Assembly: GCA_040881685.1 (NCBI GenBank) | Contig: JBBECS010000036.1 | Coordinates: 18,491-82,490, forward strand | DNA: 64,000 nt | Direction: 5' to 3' | Source: Acidimicrobiia bacterium | GTDB lineage: Bacteria; Actinomycetota; Acidimicrobiia; IMCC26256; PALSA-555 | In this document: piece by piece, positions 7,679 to 15,193 of the stretch | How positions within the stretch are numbered: position 1 is the stretch's first letter | Layout: every line of letters begins with the position of its first letter | Notes under the pieces: generated by a model | The model's input: only the letters and a program-made list of their open reading frames with translations | What the model was told of the DNA's origin: nothing | Database searches by the model: none | Program-made: the position numbers and the translations under genes

Positions 7679-8953
7679 ATGTGGGACTTCTCGACCGAAC
7701 CCGAATTCCAGGAGAAGCTCGACTGGATCGAACGGTTCATGGAGGACGAGGTCTATCCGCTCGAGACGCTTGACCTCACGCCAGACCAGCTCCTGCGCGC
7801 GACCGCGCCGCTCAAGCAGCAGGTGAAGGACGCCGGCCTGTGGGCGTGCCACCTCGACCCCGAGCTCGGCGGGCAGGGCTTCGGACAGATGAAGCTCGCG
7901 CTGATGAACGAGACCATCGGCCGTTCGCTGATCCTGGCCCCGCCGATCTTCGGCAGCCAGGCGCCCGACTCGGGCAATGCCGAGATCCTCGCCATCGCGG
8001 GCACTGATGAGCAGAAGGACCGCTGGCTCTGGCCGCTGCTCGACGGGAGTCTGCGCTCCTGTTACTCGATGACCGAGCCCGGTGCCGGCTCCGACCCCAC
8101 GCTCCTCACCACACGCGCGGTGCGCGACGGCGACGAGTGGGTGATCAACGGCCACAAGTGGTTCTCGTCGCGCGCGGCCAAGGCCGACATCATCATCGTC
8201 ATGTGTGTGACCGACCCCGAGCAGCCGCCGATCTCTCGAATGTCGATGTTCGTGGTGCCGGCCGACGCGCCGGGCGTCAACGTCGTACGCGAGGTGGGTG
8301 TGCTCGGCCTCGGCGAGGCACACCACGCCGAGGTCATCTACGACAACGTGCGGGTTCCCGCTGACCATCTGCTCGGCGATGAGGGTGGCGCGTTTGTGAT
8401 CGCGCAGAAGCGACTTGGGCCCGGCCGCATCCATCACTGCATGCGCTGGCTCGGTCAAGGCCGTCGCGCGTTCGACATGCTCTGCGAGCGGGCACTCACC
8501 CGGGTCACGCACGGCAGCGTGCTGTCGGAGAAGCAGACGATCCAGAACTGGATCGCCGACTCCTACGCGGAGATGCAGGCCGCTCGCCTCATGACCCTGC
8601 ACGCCGCGTGGACGATCGATCAGCGCGGCACCTCGAAGGCTCGCACCGAGATCGCCGCCATCAAGTTCTTCGGAGCGAAGGTGCTCCACGACGTCATTGA
8701 TCGGGCCATGCAGATCCATGGCTCGCTCGGCATGTCGAACGACCTGCCGCTCGAGACCATGTATCGACACGCGCGTGTCGCGCGCGTCGTCGATGGCCCC
8801 GACGAGGTCCACCGCGTCACGGTCGCTCGGCGTGTGCTCAAGGGCTACAAGCCCCACGACGGCCTCTGGCCCCGTGAGCACATACCCACGAGACGCCAGG
8901 CTGCCCGGCAGAAGTTCGCAGCCCTCCTCGATGAAGCGACCAGCGATCTCTAG
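7679..8953 (+). CDS. Acyl-CoA dehydrogenase family protein, ACAD10/11-like
   Basis: A 424-residue flavoprotein with the complete ACAD plan: N-terminal helices (EFQEKLDWIERFMEDEVYP), FAD/substrate segment CYSMTEPGAGSDPT, WVINGHKWFSSRA, and C-terminal QIHGSLGMSNDLPLE and ARVVDGPDEVH. The DGPDEVH ending is the form found in ACAD10/11-type enzymes. Ten bases downstream is an APH-fold kinase gene, the same partner that is fused to ACAD in vertebrate ACAD10/11 and paired with it in bacterial levulinate catabolism. A role in converting a phosphorylated 4-hydroxyacyl-CoA is therefore plausible, but ordinary acyl-CoA oxidation is not excluded. ATG 7679 was preferred over GTG 7646. Confidence 0.88.
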   Translation: MWDFSTEPEFQEKLDWIERFMEDEVYPLETLDLTPDQLLRATAPLKQQVKDAGLWACHLDPELGGQGFGQMKLALMNETIGRSLILAPPIFGSQAPDSGNAEILAIAGTDEQKDRWLWPLLDGSLRSCYSMTEPGAGSDPTLLTTRAVRDGDEWVINGHKWFSSRAAKADIIIVMCVTDPEQPPISRMSMFVVPADAPGVNVVREVGVLGLGEAHHAEVIYDNVRVPADHLLGDEGGAFVIAQKRLGPGRIHHCMRWLGQGRRAFDMLCERALTRVTHGSVLSEKQTIQNWIADSYAEMQAARLMTLHAAWTIDQRGTSKARTEIAAIKFFGAKVLHDVIDRAMQIHGSLGMSNDLPLETMYRHARVARVVDGPDEVHRVTVARRVLKGYKPHDGLWPREHIPTRRQAARQKFAALLDEATSDL

Positions 8954-8962
8954 TAGGGCGGA

Positions 8963-10006
8963 ATGACAGGCGAGCTCGTCGACCCGCTCCGGCTCGCGGC
9001 GTGGCTGGACGAGCAGCTCCTGGACACTGGGGATGGGGAGCCGCTCGACGTGGAGCGAATCACCACCGGGGCGTCGAACGAGGTGTTCGTCGTACGGCGC
9101 GGTGGGGCCGAGTGGGTGCTCCGTCGGCCGTCACCGAACTCACCCGCTCCGCCCACGACGATGGGTCGTGAGTTCCTCGTGCTCTCGGCGCTGGAGGGCA
9201 CGCCCGTGCCGCACCCGAAACCGCATGCGATGTGCAACGACGTCGAGGTGATCGGCGCGCCCTTCTATCTCATGGAGCGCGTGGACGGCTTCCCGGCGCG
9301 CATCCCCTTACCGCCGCCGTTCGATGCCGACGTTGGTGAGCGCCACGGCATGGGGACCACGCTCGTGGACGCCCTCGCCGACCTCTCCCAGGTGGACTGG
9401 CGTGGCCGTGGCCTCGAGGAGTTCGGCCGCCCCGACGGATATCTCGATCGACAGGTCGACCGTTGGCTCGGCCAGCTTGAACGTGCCCGCAACCGAGACC
9501 TTCCCGCCGTCGACGGCGTTTCCACGTGGCTGCGGGAGCACACACCCGTGATGGGCGAGCCCGGGATCCTCCACGGAGACGTGCACTTCGGCAACGTGAT
9601 GTTCCATCACGGCGGGCCGGCGCGCATTGCCGCAATCGTCGACTGGGAGCAGTCCACGATCGGTGATCCGCTCGTCGACCTCGGGTGGCTGCTCGCGCTT
9701 TGGGACGAGTCAGGCGAAGAGCCGATTCGCGGCCTCTCCGAGATGCGCGTCACGCACGAGGTTGGGTTCCCCACCCGCGCCGAGCTCGCCGAGCGCTACG
9801 CCCGCGTGACCAGCCGGGAGCTCGAGCACCTCGGTTGGTACGAGGTGCTCGCGCTGTTCAAGCTGGGGTGCGTGCTCGAAGGCGCGTACGCCCGATATGC
9901 GACAGGGGAGAGCACGAACCCGGCGCATGCCAGGCTGGAGCAGATGGTCCCGAGCCTGTTCCGCAGTGCGGCGGCCATCGTCGAGGGAGGCGGGAACCCG
10001 CGATGA
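8963..10006 (+). CDS. APH-fold phosphotransferase (acyl-CoA-type kinase)
   Basis: A 347-residue aminoglycoside-phosphotransferase-fold protein. The kinase loop ILHGDVHFGNVMFH carries the catalytic Asp (HGD) and Mg-binding Asn, followed by IVDWEQSTIGDPLVDLGWLLALW with the metal-binding Asp. N-terminal GASNEVFVVRRGGAEWVLRRP is the nucleotide-binding sheet. Next to an acyl-CoA dehydrogenase this family includes kinases that phosphorylate the 4-hydroxyl of acyl-CoAs, rather than antibiotics. Its TGA overlaps the ATG of the VOC gene (ATGA), so the three genes from 7679 form one operon. Confidence 0.85.
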   Translation: MTGELVDPLRLAAWLDEQLLDTGDGEPLDVERITTGASNEVFVVRRGGAEWVLRRPSPNSPAPPTTMGREFLVLSALEGTPVPHPKPHAMCNDVEVIGAPFYLMERVDGFPARIPLPPPFDADVGERHGMGTTLVDALADLSQVDWRGRGLEEFGRPDGYLDRQVDRWLGQLERARNRDLPAVDGVSTWLREHTPVMGEPGILHGDVHFGNVMFHHGGPARIAAIVDWEQSTIGDPLVDLGWLLALWDESGEEPIRGLSEMRVTHEVGFPTRAELAERYARVTSRELEHLGWYEVLALFKLGCVLEGAYARYATGESTNPAHARLEQMVPSLFRSAAAIVEGGGNPR

Positions 10007-10386
10007 CCGTGCAGCTCGACCACTTGGTCCTCGCGGTCAACGTCCTCGACGAAAGCCTCGCCTTCTACACCGGCATCCTCGGTCTCGAGCGTGACGGCGA
10101 GGACGGTCCGTTCACGGTCGTACGGGTCACGCCCGACTTCGTGCTCCTCGTCGCGCCCTGGGGAACCGAAGGCGGGCAGCACCTCGCGTTCTCGATGTCA
10201 GCCGCCGAGTTCGGAGACACCTTCCAGCGGATCAAGGACGCCGGACTCGCGTACGGCGACGATCCGCACGCCGCCGACAACATGCACGACCCCGGCGACG
10301 AGACCGGCGCCCACGGCTTGGGGACAACCCTCTACGTCAACGACCCGAACAACCACCTGATCGAGATCCGCCACTACGAGCGTTAG
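10003..10386 (+). CDS. VOC (glyoxalase/dioxygenase-fold) protein
   Basis: A 127-residue single-module vicinal-oxygen-chelate protein: QLDHLVLAVNVLDESLAFYTGILGLE at the start and GTTLYVNDPNNHLIEIRHYE at the end, giving the expected His near the N-terminus and Glu near the C-terminus as metal ligands. The family includes lyases, epimerases, dioxygenases and binding proteins, so the reaction is open. It is the last gene of the dehydrogenase-kinase operon, coupled by a 4-bp overlap, and its stop overlaps that of the convergent P450 gene (TTAG). Confidence 0.82.
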   Translation: MTVQLDHLVLAVNVLDESLAFYTGILGLERDGEDGPFTVVRVTPDFVLLVAPWGTEGGQHLAFSMSAAEFGDTFQRIKDAGLAYGDDPHAADNMHDPGDETGAHGLGTTLYVNDPNNHLIEIRHYER

Positions 10387-11567
10387 CTGCGCGGGGTGAA
10401 CGTGACCGGGAGGTTGCGCGGACCCCAGATCTGCCCGTGCGACCACTCGATGGTGGTGCCGGGCACGAGCTCGTAGTCGGGGAGTCGGCGCAAGATCTCC
10501 TGGACCGCGACCTCCGACTCGAGTCGCGCCAGGTGCATCCCGAGGCACCGGTGGATACCCATGCCGAAACCGAGGTGCTTGTTCGGCTTGCGCTCGAAGA
10601 TCACCTCATCGGAATCCTCGAAGATCGTGTCGTCCCGGTTGGCCGACGCAGTGAGCAGCAGAACCGGATCGCCCTCGCGCAACTGCTGTCCGCGCAGCTC
10701 GGTGTCCTTCTTCATGACGCGTGCCGGCGACCCGGGAGGGAAGCAACGCAACAGCTCGTCCACTGCTGCGGGAATGAGCGATCGGTCGGACACCAGACGC
10801 GCCCGCTGATCGGGGTGTTCGGCCAACCACCAGAGCATGCTGGCGATAAACGACGACGTCGTGTCGAACCCCGCCATCATGATGAGGATGCAAAACATCA
10901 CCCGCTCCTCGTCGGTGAGCGGGCGGTCGTCAACAGTGGCCTGCACGAGCAGCGTGATCAGGTCGTCGCGTGGCTCGTGCTCGCGCTGGGCGAGGAGTGC
11001 CATGAAGTACTCGTTCATCTCTTCGTAGGCCAGGGCCGCGCTCTCGGGCTCAGTGGCTGTCGCCTGCGTGATCCGGTGCGCCCAGTCCTCAAACTTCACT
11101 CCGTCGTCGTACGGCGTCCCCATGATGTCGGCGATGACGCTCGCCGGAAGCTTGCGGGCGAAGTCCCAGAACAGGTCCGCTTCACCTGTCTCGATGAATG
11201 CGTCGATCAGCACACTCACGCGTTTGCGGATCTCGGGCTCGTACTCGGTCATCTTCTGCTGCGTGAAGTACGGCTGCACGATCTGGCGGTAGAACGAGTG
11301 ATCCGGAGGGTCAGACATCGTGAGCGGGAATCGACGCTCGCCATGTCCGCTGTTCGGGATCGTCACGACAAACGACGAGAAGTGGTCGGTGTCGAAGTAG
11401 ACCTCGTGCAGGTCGTCGTAGGTGGTGATGATCCAGAAGCCGCCGTGTTGGTCGCTGCGCGCCACCGGGCACTGCTCACGCAAGACCGCGTACGCGTCCA
11501 GCGGGTCCTGCATGAACGCGACGTCGTGATGGTCGAAATGCTCGGTGACCTTCTCGACGTCGCTCAT
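10383..11567 (-). CDS. Cytochrome P450 (1)
   Basis: A 394-residue soluble bacterial P450. I-helix oxygen-binding motif AGFDTTS (232-238), K-helix ELLR (271-274) and the haem-ligand loop FGMGIHRCLG with Cys341 are all intact, so it should be an active monooxygenase. No redox partner is adjacent. ATG 11567 follows a GAGGGGGGA ribosome site. A near-perfect copy of the TCAAC-N6-GTTGA palindrome starts 17 bp upstream, suggesting co-regulation with the CoA-dependent operons. Substrate unknown; hydroxylation of an alicyclic or terpenoid acid would suit the neighbourhood. Confidence 0.92.
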   Translation of the reverse strand: MSDVEKVTEHFDHHDVAFMQDPLDAYAVLREQCPVARSDQHGGFWIITTYDDLHEVYFDTDHFSSFVVTIPNSGHGERRFPLTMSDPPDHSFYRQIVQPYFTQQKMTEYEPEIRKRVSVLIDAFIETGEADLFWDFARKLPASVIADIMGTPYDDGVKFEDWAHRITQATATEPESAALAYEEMNEYFMALLAQREHEPRDDLITLLVQATVDDRPLTDEERVMFCILIMMAGFDTTSSFIASMLWWLAEHPDQRARLVSDRSLIPAAVDELLRCFPPGSPARVMKKDTELRGQQLREGDPVLLLTASANRDDTIFEDSDEVIFERKPNKHLGFGMGIHRCLGMHLARLESEVAVQEILRRLPDYELVPGTTIEWSHGQIWGPRNLPVTFTPRS

Positions 11568-11583
11568 CGATCCCCCCTCGCGA

Positions 11584-11599
11584 TCAACGCCGTGGTCGA
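11584..11599. promoter_or_regulatory. Near-perfect TCAAC-N6-GTTGA operator (one mismatch)
   Basis: TCAAC GCCGTG GTCGA, with one mismatch in the right half-site, lies 17 bp before the P450 start codon. Position and spacing equal those of the perfect copies, but a single near copy could be chance. Confidence 0.4.
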
Positions 11600-11631
11600 T
11601 GAAAGTAGAGGGGCGCGGGCATGCTGTCCAG

Positions 11632-11880
11632 ATGAACATCCCGAAGCGGTGGGCGCGGTTCGCGACCTGGAGCGCCATCGTCGTTCTCATCCCGGTTGCG
11701 CTCGTCATGCTGGGTACTGGGATCGCCGACTACGAGAGCGCCGGCAAGCTTGACGAGCGTGGCGCCGAGGTGCCGGCTGAGGTCGTGCACGTGACGGTGA
11801 ACACCGGCGGGGAGGACGGCCCGACGAGCACGCTGACCATTCGGTTCAAGCCGCGAGGCGATGACCCCACGAAGACATGA
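11632..11880 (+). CDS. Membrane-anchored DUF3592-like protein, N-terminal part (split gene)
   Basis: An 82-residue product with a basic start (MNIPKRWARF), one transmembrane helix (ATWSAIVVLIPVALVMLGTGI) and the start of a beta domain (AEVVHVTVNTGGEDGPTSTLTIRF). It stops abruptly at TGA 11878-11880, inside what looks like the extracytoplasmic beta domain, and the rest of that domain continues in another frame from 11877. The arrangement resembles the DUF3592 layout of helix, small beta domain, helix cut by a frameshift. Function unknown. Confidence 0.5.
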   Translation: MNIPKRWARFATWSAIVVLIPVALVMLGTGIADYESAGKLDERGAEVPAEVVHVTVNTGGEDGPTSTLTIRFKPRGDDPTKT

Positions 11881-12098
11881 CGAACGTTTCGTACGACGGC
11901 GACTTCGAGCACGACCACCCGCGGGCCGACCGTCAAGGCATCCGCATCGAGTACGACCCCGAGAACCCGGAACATGCCCGGGTCGTGGGCCAGTCGGGCG
12001 ACGCGCTGGACCGGATGATCGGCGGCGCCGTCTTCACCAGGGTGATCGTGGCGTTCGCGATCGTCTCCCGCCGCCGCCCCGACCTCCTCGGCGGGTGA
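11877..12098 (+). CDS. DUF3592-like protein, C-terminal part (split gene)
   Basis: A 73-residue product starting at an ATG that overlaps the previous stop (ATGA). It contains the continuation expected of the beta domain (IRIEYDPENPEHARVVG, a phrase common in such proteins where the converted argument must be expressed as a standard type) and a second hydrophobic segment (GGAVFTRVIVAFAIV). Either the two parts are translationally coupled subunits or a frameshift broke one gene. The second helix is followed by only nine residues. Confidence 0.45.
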   Translation: MTNVSYDGDFEHDHPRADRQGIRIEYDPENPEHARVVGQSGDALDRMIGGAVFTRVIVAFAIVSRRRPDLLGG

Positions 12099-12139
12099 GC
12101 GGGGACAGCGTTGGGGCCCGAGCGGGGAGCCCCTGCCCC

Positions 12140-12179
12140 GGCCAATTCCCCAATCCCACTTAAAGTGGGCAGATTGGCC
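12140..12179. promoter_or_regulatory. Nested inverted repeat upstream of the L,D-transpeptidase gene
   Basis: Outer arms GGCCAAT (12140-12146) and ATTGGCC (12173-12179) enclose an inner stem CCCACTT-A-AAGTGGG (12155-12169). It lies 36 bp before ATG 12216 and 41 bp after the split DUF3592-like gene, in locally AT-richer DNA. It could be a terminator for the upstream gene or an operator. Confidence 0.45.
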
Positions 12180-12215
12180 CTCAAACCAGCACTCTGAGTG
12201 GTCGAAGGGGTGGGC

Positions 12216-13022
12216 ATGCGCTCGCCCCGTCGACTGTCGGCCCTCCGGCTGGTCCTCTCGATCTTGGTGCCTGTCGGCCTCGTGGCGGGCGTGGTCTTCA
12301 GCGTCACCGCGGAGGCAGCCACGACCTTCCGCCGCGACGTGGCCCAGCAGCCGGTCGCCAACACCCGCGTGGAGCCAACGGCGCCAGCCCAGCCCGTCCA
12401 GCCGGTCGAGCCCGCCGATCCCCGGGTCATCGTCACCCCGCCCGTCGGGGCTGGCCTCGACATCTACCCGGCGGCCGGAGCTCCGGTCCCAAGCCAAGGT
12501 CTGCCCGCGTTCAACGAGCTCGGATCCCCGCTCGTGCTCTTGGGAGTTCAGCAGTACGGAGACTGGATCCAGGTGCTGCTGCCTACCCGACCCAACGGGT
12601 CCACCGGATGGGTGCGCGCGCAGGATGTGAGCAGGTCGGTGCCGGCCCACCGCGTCGAGATCTCGCTCGCCGCTCACGAGCTGAAGGTCGTTCGCATGAG
12701 CGACGACGCGGTTCTCCTGACGACCGCGGTGGGGATCGGGCGGCCAACGACCCCCACACCGTCGGGCCAGTTCTTCGTGCGCGATCACTTCCCGACGGGC
12801 TCGATGAACCACCCGTACGGGCCGTTCGCCTTCGGCCTCTCCGGTCACTCCGACGTCTTCTACCAGTTCGGCACCGGTGACGGACGGATCGCGATCCACG
12901 GCACGAACCAGCCGTCGAGCATCGGAGCCGACGCCTCGAACGGTTGCCCGCACGTGGCGAACGACATCGTGCTCGCGCTGATCGACTACCTCCCGCTCGG
13001 CACTCCCGTCATCATCTCGTAG
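12216..13022 (+). CDS. L,D-transpeptidase (YkuD domain), exported
   Basis: A 268-residue exported protein. Residues 1-35 form a basic-hydrophobic leader ending VTAEAA. Residues 75-140 look like an SH3-type module (VGAGLDIYPAAGAPV, GWVRAQDV), and 147-268 form the YkuD domain with IHGTN (His228) and the nucleophile Cys244 in ASNGCPH. The usual S-H-G-C-[IV]-R reads S-N-G-C-P-H, an unusual variant around the catalytic cysteine. It would cross-link peptidoglycan or anchor proteins outside the membrane. A GTG at 12198 could add six residues. Confidence 0.85.
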   Translation: MRSPRRLSALRLVLSILVPVGLVAGVVFSVTAEAATTFRRDVAQQPVANTRVEPTAPAQPVQPVEPADPRVIVTPPVGAGLDIYPAAGAPVPSQGLPAFNELGSPLVLLGVQQYGDWIQVLLPTRPNGSTGWVRAQDVSRSVPAHRVEISLAAHELKVVRMSDDAVLLTTAVGIGRPTTPTPSGQFFVRDHFPTGSMNHPYGPFAFGLSGHSDVFYQFGTGDGRIAIHGTNQPSSIGADASNGCPHVANDIVLALIDYLPLGTPVIIS

Positions 13023-13037
13023 CCCCGAACGTCGGTT

Positions 13038-14237
13038 TCAGACGACGCCGGACTCCCTGAGCTTCTCAAGATCCTCAGCGGTGACGCCAAGCAGGCCGCA
13101 GTAGATCTCTTCGTTGTGCGCGCCGATGTCGGGCCCGGTCCAACGCACGGAGCCCGGCGATGCAGACAGGCGCGGTACCGCGTTCGGCATCTTGACCGGG
13201 CCGAGATACGGGTCGTCGACGGTGATGATCGCGTCGCGGTCCTTGTAGGCGGGGGAGTCGACAATGTCGGCGGCGTCGTGGGCCATGGCGATCACTGCGC
13301 CGGCCTCCTCGAACGCGTCGAGCACTTCCTGTGCCGAGCGTGCCGCGATCCACTCGCCGACCGCGTCGAGTAGGGCTTGCATGTTCTCGGGCACGTTGCG
13401 CGACACGGGTGTGGCGAACCGTGGATCATCGGCGAGCTGCCCGCCGCCCACGAGCAACAGCATCCGACGGATGACGGTCTCGGCTGCCGCTGACATCGAG
13501 AGCCATTTGCCGTCGGCCGACTGGTAGACGTTGCCAACCATCAAGCCGAGCGGGAAGCGGTTCCCGGCGCGCTCGGTGACGACGCCGAGCTGGTCGTACG
13601 TGGGGATGTGCCACTCGATCATGCGGAACAGCGTCTCGAACAAGGCCAGGTCGACGATCTGCCCGGTGCCCGTGCGTTCGCGGTCGTGGAGCGCGGCCAG
13701 CACGCCGTATGCACCCATCAGCGCCGTAGACGTGTCGCCGAGCGAGAAGCCGATGTGATTCGGCGGTCCCTGGGGAAAGCCAGACAGGTGCAGCGCACCA
13801 CTCAATGCCTCGGATGGGCGTCCGAACATCGGCTTGGGGTTCGACGCGGCGCTCTGCTGCCCGTAGCCGCTGATGCGGAGCATGATCAGGCGCGGGTTCT
13901 CGGCGTGCAGCCGCTCCCACCCGATGTTCCAGCGCTCCATCGTTCCTGGACGGAAGTTCTCGACGAGCACGTCGGCGTCGCGCGCCAGGCGCATCAACAG
14001 CTCCTGACCCTCTGGCGTGCGCAAGTCGAGAGTGATGCAGCGCTTGTTCCGGCCGGCCACCGTCCACCACAGAGGGCGGTCGTCCTTCCGCGGTCCGAGC
14101 CGGCGCAGCCCGTCGCCCTCCGGCGGCTCGATCTTGATCACGTCGGCGCCCAGGTCGCCGAGGAGCGTGGCGGCGAACGGCCCGGCGAGCACGTGACCCA
14201 CGTCGATGACGCGCAGGTCGTCGAGCGCCTCGCTCAT
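13038..14237 (-). CDS. CaiB/BaiF family III CoA-transferase
   Basis: A 399-residue protein with the family III opening LRVIDVGHVLAGPFAATLLGDLGADVIKIEPPEGDGLR, the GRNKRCITLDLRTPEGQ segment and LVENFRPGTMERW. The conserved aspartate that carries CoA as an acyl-aspartyl anhydride is expected in the FSLGDTSTALMGAYG segment. It activates a carboxylic acid by CoA transfer. Its ATG overlaps the stop of the CitE-like gene (ATGA) and a GGAGGA site precedes it, so it is the last gene of the operon that begins at 18901. Substrate unknown. Confidence 0.9.
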   Translation of the reverse strand: MSEALDDLRVIDVGHVLAGPFAATLLGDLGADVIKIEPPEGDGLRRLGPRKDDRPLWWTVAGRNKRCITLDLRTPEGQELLMRLARDADVLVENFRPGTMERWNIGWERLHAENPRLIMLRISGYGQQSAASNPKPMFGRPSEALSGALHLSGFPQGPPNHIGFSLGDTSTALMGAYGVLAALHDRERTGTGQIVDLALFETLFRMIEWHIPTYDQLGVVTERAGNRFPLGLMVGNVYQSADGKWLSMSAAAETVIRRMLLLVGGGQLADDPRFATPVSRNVPENMQALLDAVGEWIAARSAQEVLDAFEEAGAVIAMAHDAADIVDSPAYKDRDAIITVDDPYLGPVKMPNAVPRLSASPGSVRWTGPDIGAHNEEIYCGLLGVTAEDLEKLRESGVV

Positions 14238-15193
14238 GTGTCCTCCTGCATTGCCTCGCTCGCTGCGGTCGGGGATACCCCGCCCGCGGGCGCTCGCTCG
14301 GTCGGCGCGGAGTGCGCGTGGCGAGTCAGGAGGTCGCGGGCGACGCGCACCATCGCCGCGTCGACCATCTGGCCCTCGTGATCGAGGGCGCCCATGCCGT
14401 CCCGCGCCGCGCCGTCCCACGCCTCGAGGAGACGCTTGGCTGCCGCCACATCGTCGGGCGTTGCGCCGAACACTTCGTTGACGATCTCAACGTGTGATGG
14501 GTGGATGACCATCATCCCTTCGTAGCCGATGGCTCGTGATTGCCGGGCGAACGCCTCGACCTCGTCGAGCTCTCGAAGGTTGGTCACGACGCCGGTCATC
14601 GGGTTGGGGACACCAGCCGCCCGCATGTCGACGAGGATCTCCGAACGCAGGTACAGCGTCTCCAGGAACAGCGGTGGCGTCCAGCCGAAGCCGAGCGCAT
14701 GGGCCAAGTCACCGTTCAGCGCCGCGGCTCCACCCATGTACGCCACCCGGGGAGACGACGACGCCAGGTCGAAGGCGCGGCGAGCGGCCGCCGCATTCTC
14801 CACGCTTGGCCACACGCGCACCGAGCCGCTGGGGAGTCCGGCCCGACGTTCGCGCTTGTCGAGACCTTTGGCCACGCGCTGCACCTCGGCGGGCTCGGTC
14901 ACTTTGGGCACCATCACGGCGACGAGACCCTGCTGCACGATGGCGTCGAGATCGGCATCGAGGCAGCTCTCGGAGAGCGCGTTGATGCGGACGCAGACGG
15001 CGGGCGCTGCATCACCGGCACCGAGCCACTCCGCCACGACGGCGCGGGCGTCACCACGCTCGGTCGCGGGCACGGAGTCCTCGAGGTCGAGGATGACCGC
15101 GTCTGCGCCCGATGCAACCGCTCGCTCGCGGAAGTCGCGTCGATGTCCGGGGACGAACAGCGCGGAGCGGATCCGCGGTGGCGCCGCGCTCAT
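14234..15193 (-). CDS. HpcH/HpaI or CitE-like aldolase/citrate lyase beta family protein
   Basis: A 319-residue TIM barrel: RSALFVPGHRRDF, DAVILDLEDSVP, VRINAL, MVPKVTEP and YEGMMVIHPSHVEIVNEVF are characteristic of the CitE/CoA-ester lyase group, with the Mg-binding Glu and Asp in the LEDSV and downstream segments. It likely cleaves a C-C bond in a CoA thioester such as a malyl- or citramalyl-type compound. The last 20 residues (APAGGVSPTAASEAM) are encoded by repeat family B. Its start overlaps the preceding amidohydrolase stop (ATGA). Substrate unknown. Confidence 0.87.
   Translation of the reverse strand: MSAAPPRIRSALFVPGHRRDFRERAVASGADAVILDLEDSVPATERGDARAVVAEWLGAGDAAPAVCVRINALSESCLDADLDAIVQQGLVAVMVPKVTEPAEVQRVAKGLDKRERRAGLPSGSVRVWPSVENAAAARRAFDLASSSPRVAYMGGAAALNGDLAHALGFGWTPPLFLETLYLRSEILVDMRAAGVPNPMTGVVTNLRELDEVEAFARQSRAIGYEGMMVIHPSHVEIVNEVFGATPDDVAAAKRLLEAWDGAARDGMGALDHEGQMVDAAMVRVARDLLTRHAHSAPTERAPAGGVSPTAASEAMQEDT
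14257..14289 (-). repeat. Dispersed repeat family B, copy 1
   Basis: On the minus strand the 33-bp block starts CCGCGGGCGGGGTATCCCCG and ends GCAGCGAGCG; its centre CGGGG-ATA-CCCCG is palindromic. About 28 of 33 positions match copy 2. It encodes part of the CitE-like tail and ends 20 bp before the CaiB start codon. Confidence 0.65.

Noticed and set aside
8963..10006. Aminoglycoside resistance function for the APH-fold gene
   Set aside because: The fold is shared by many kinases; its operon with an acyl-CoA dehydrogenase favours an acyl-CoA kinase, and no resistance-type context is present.
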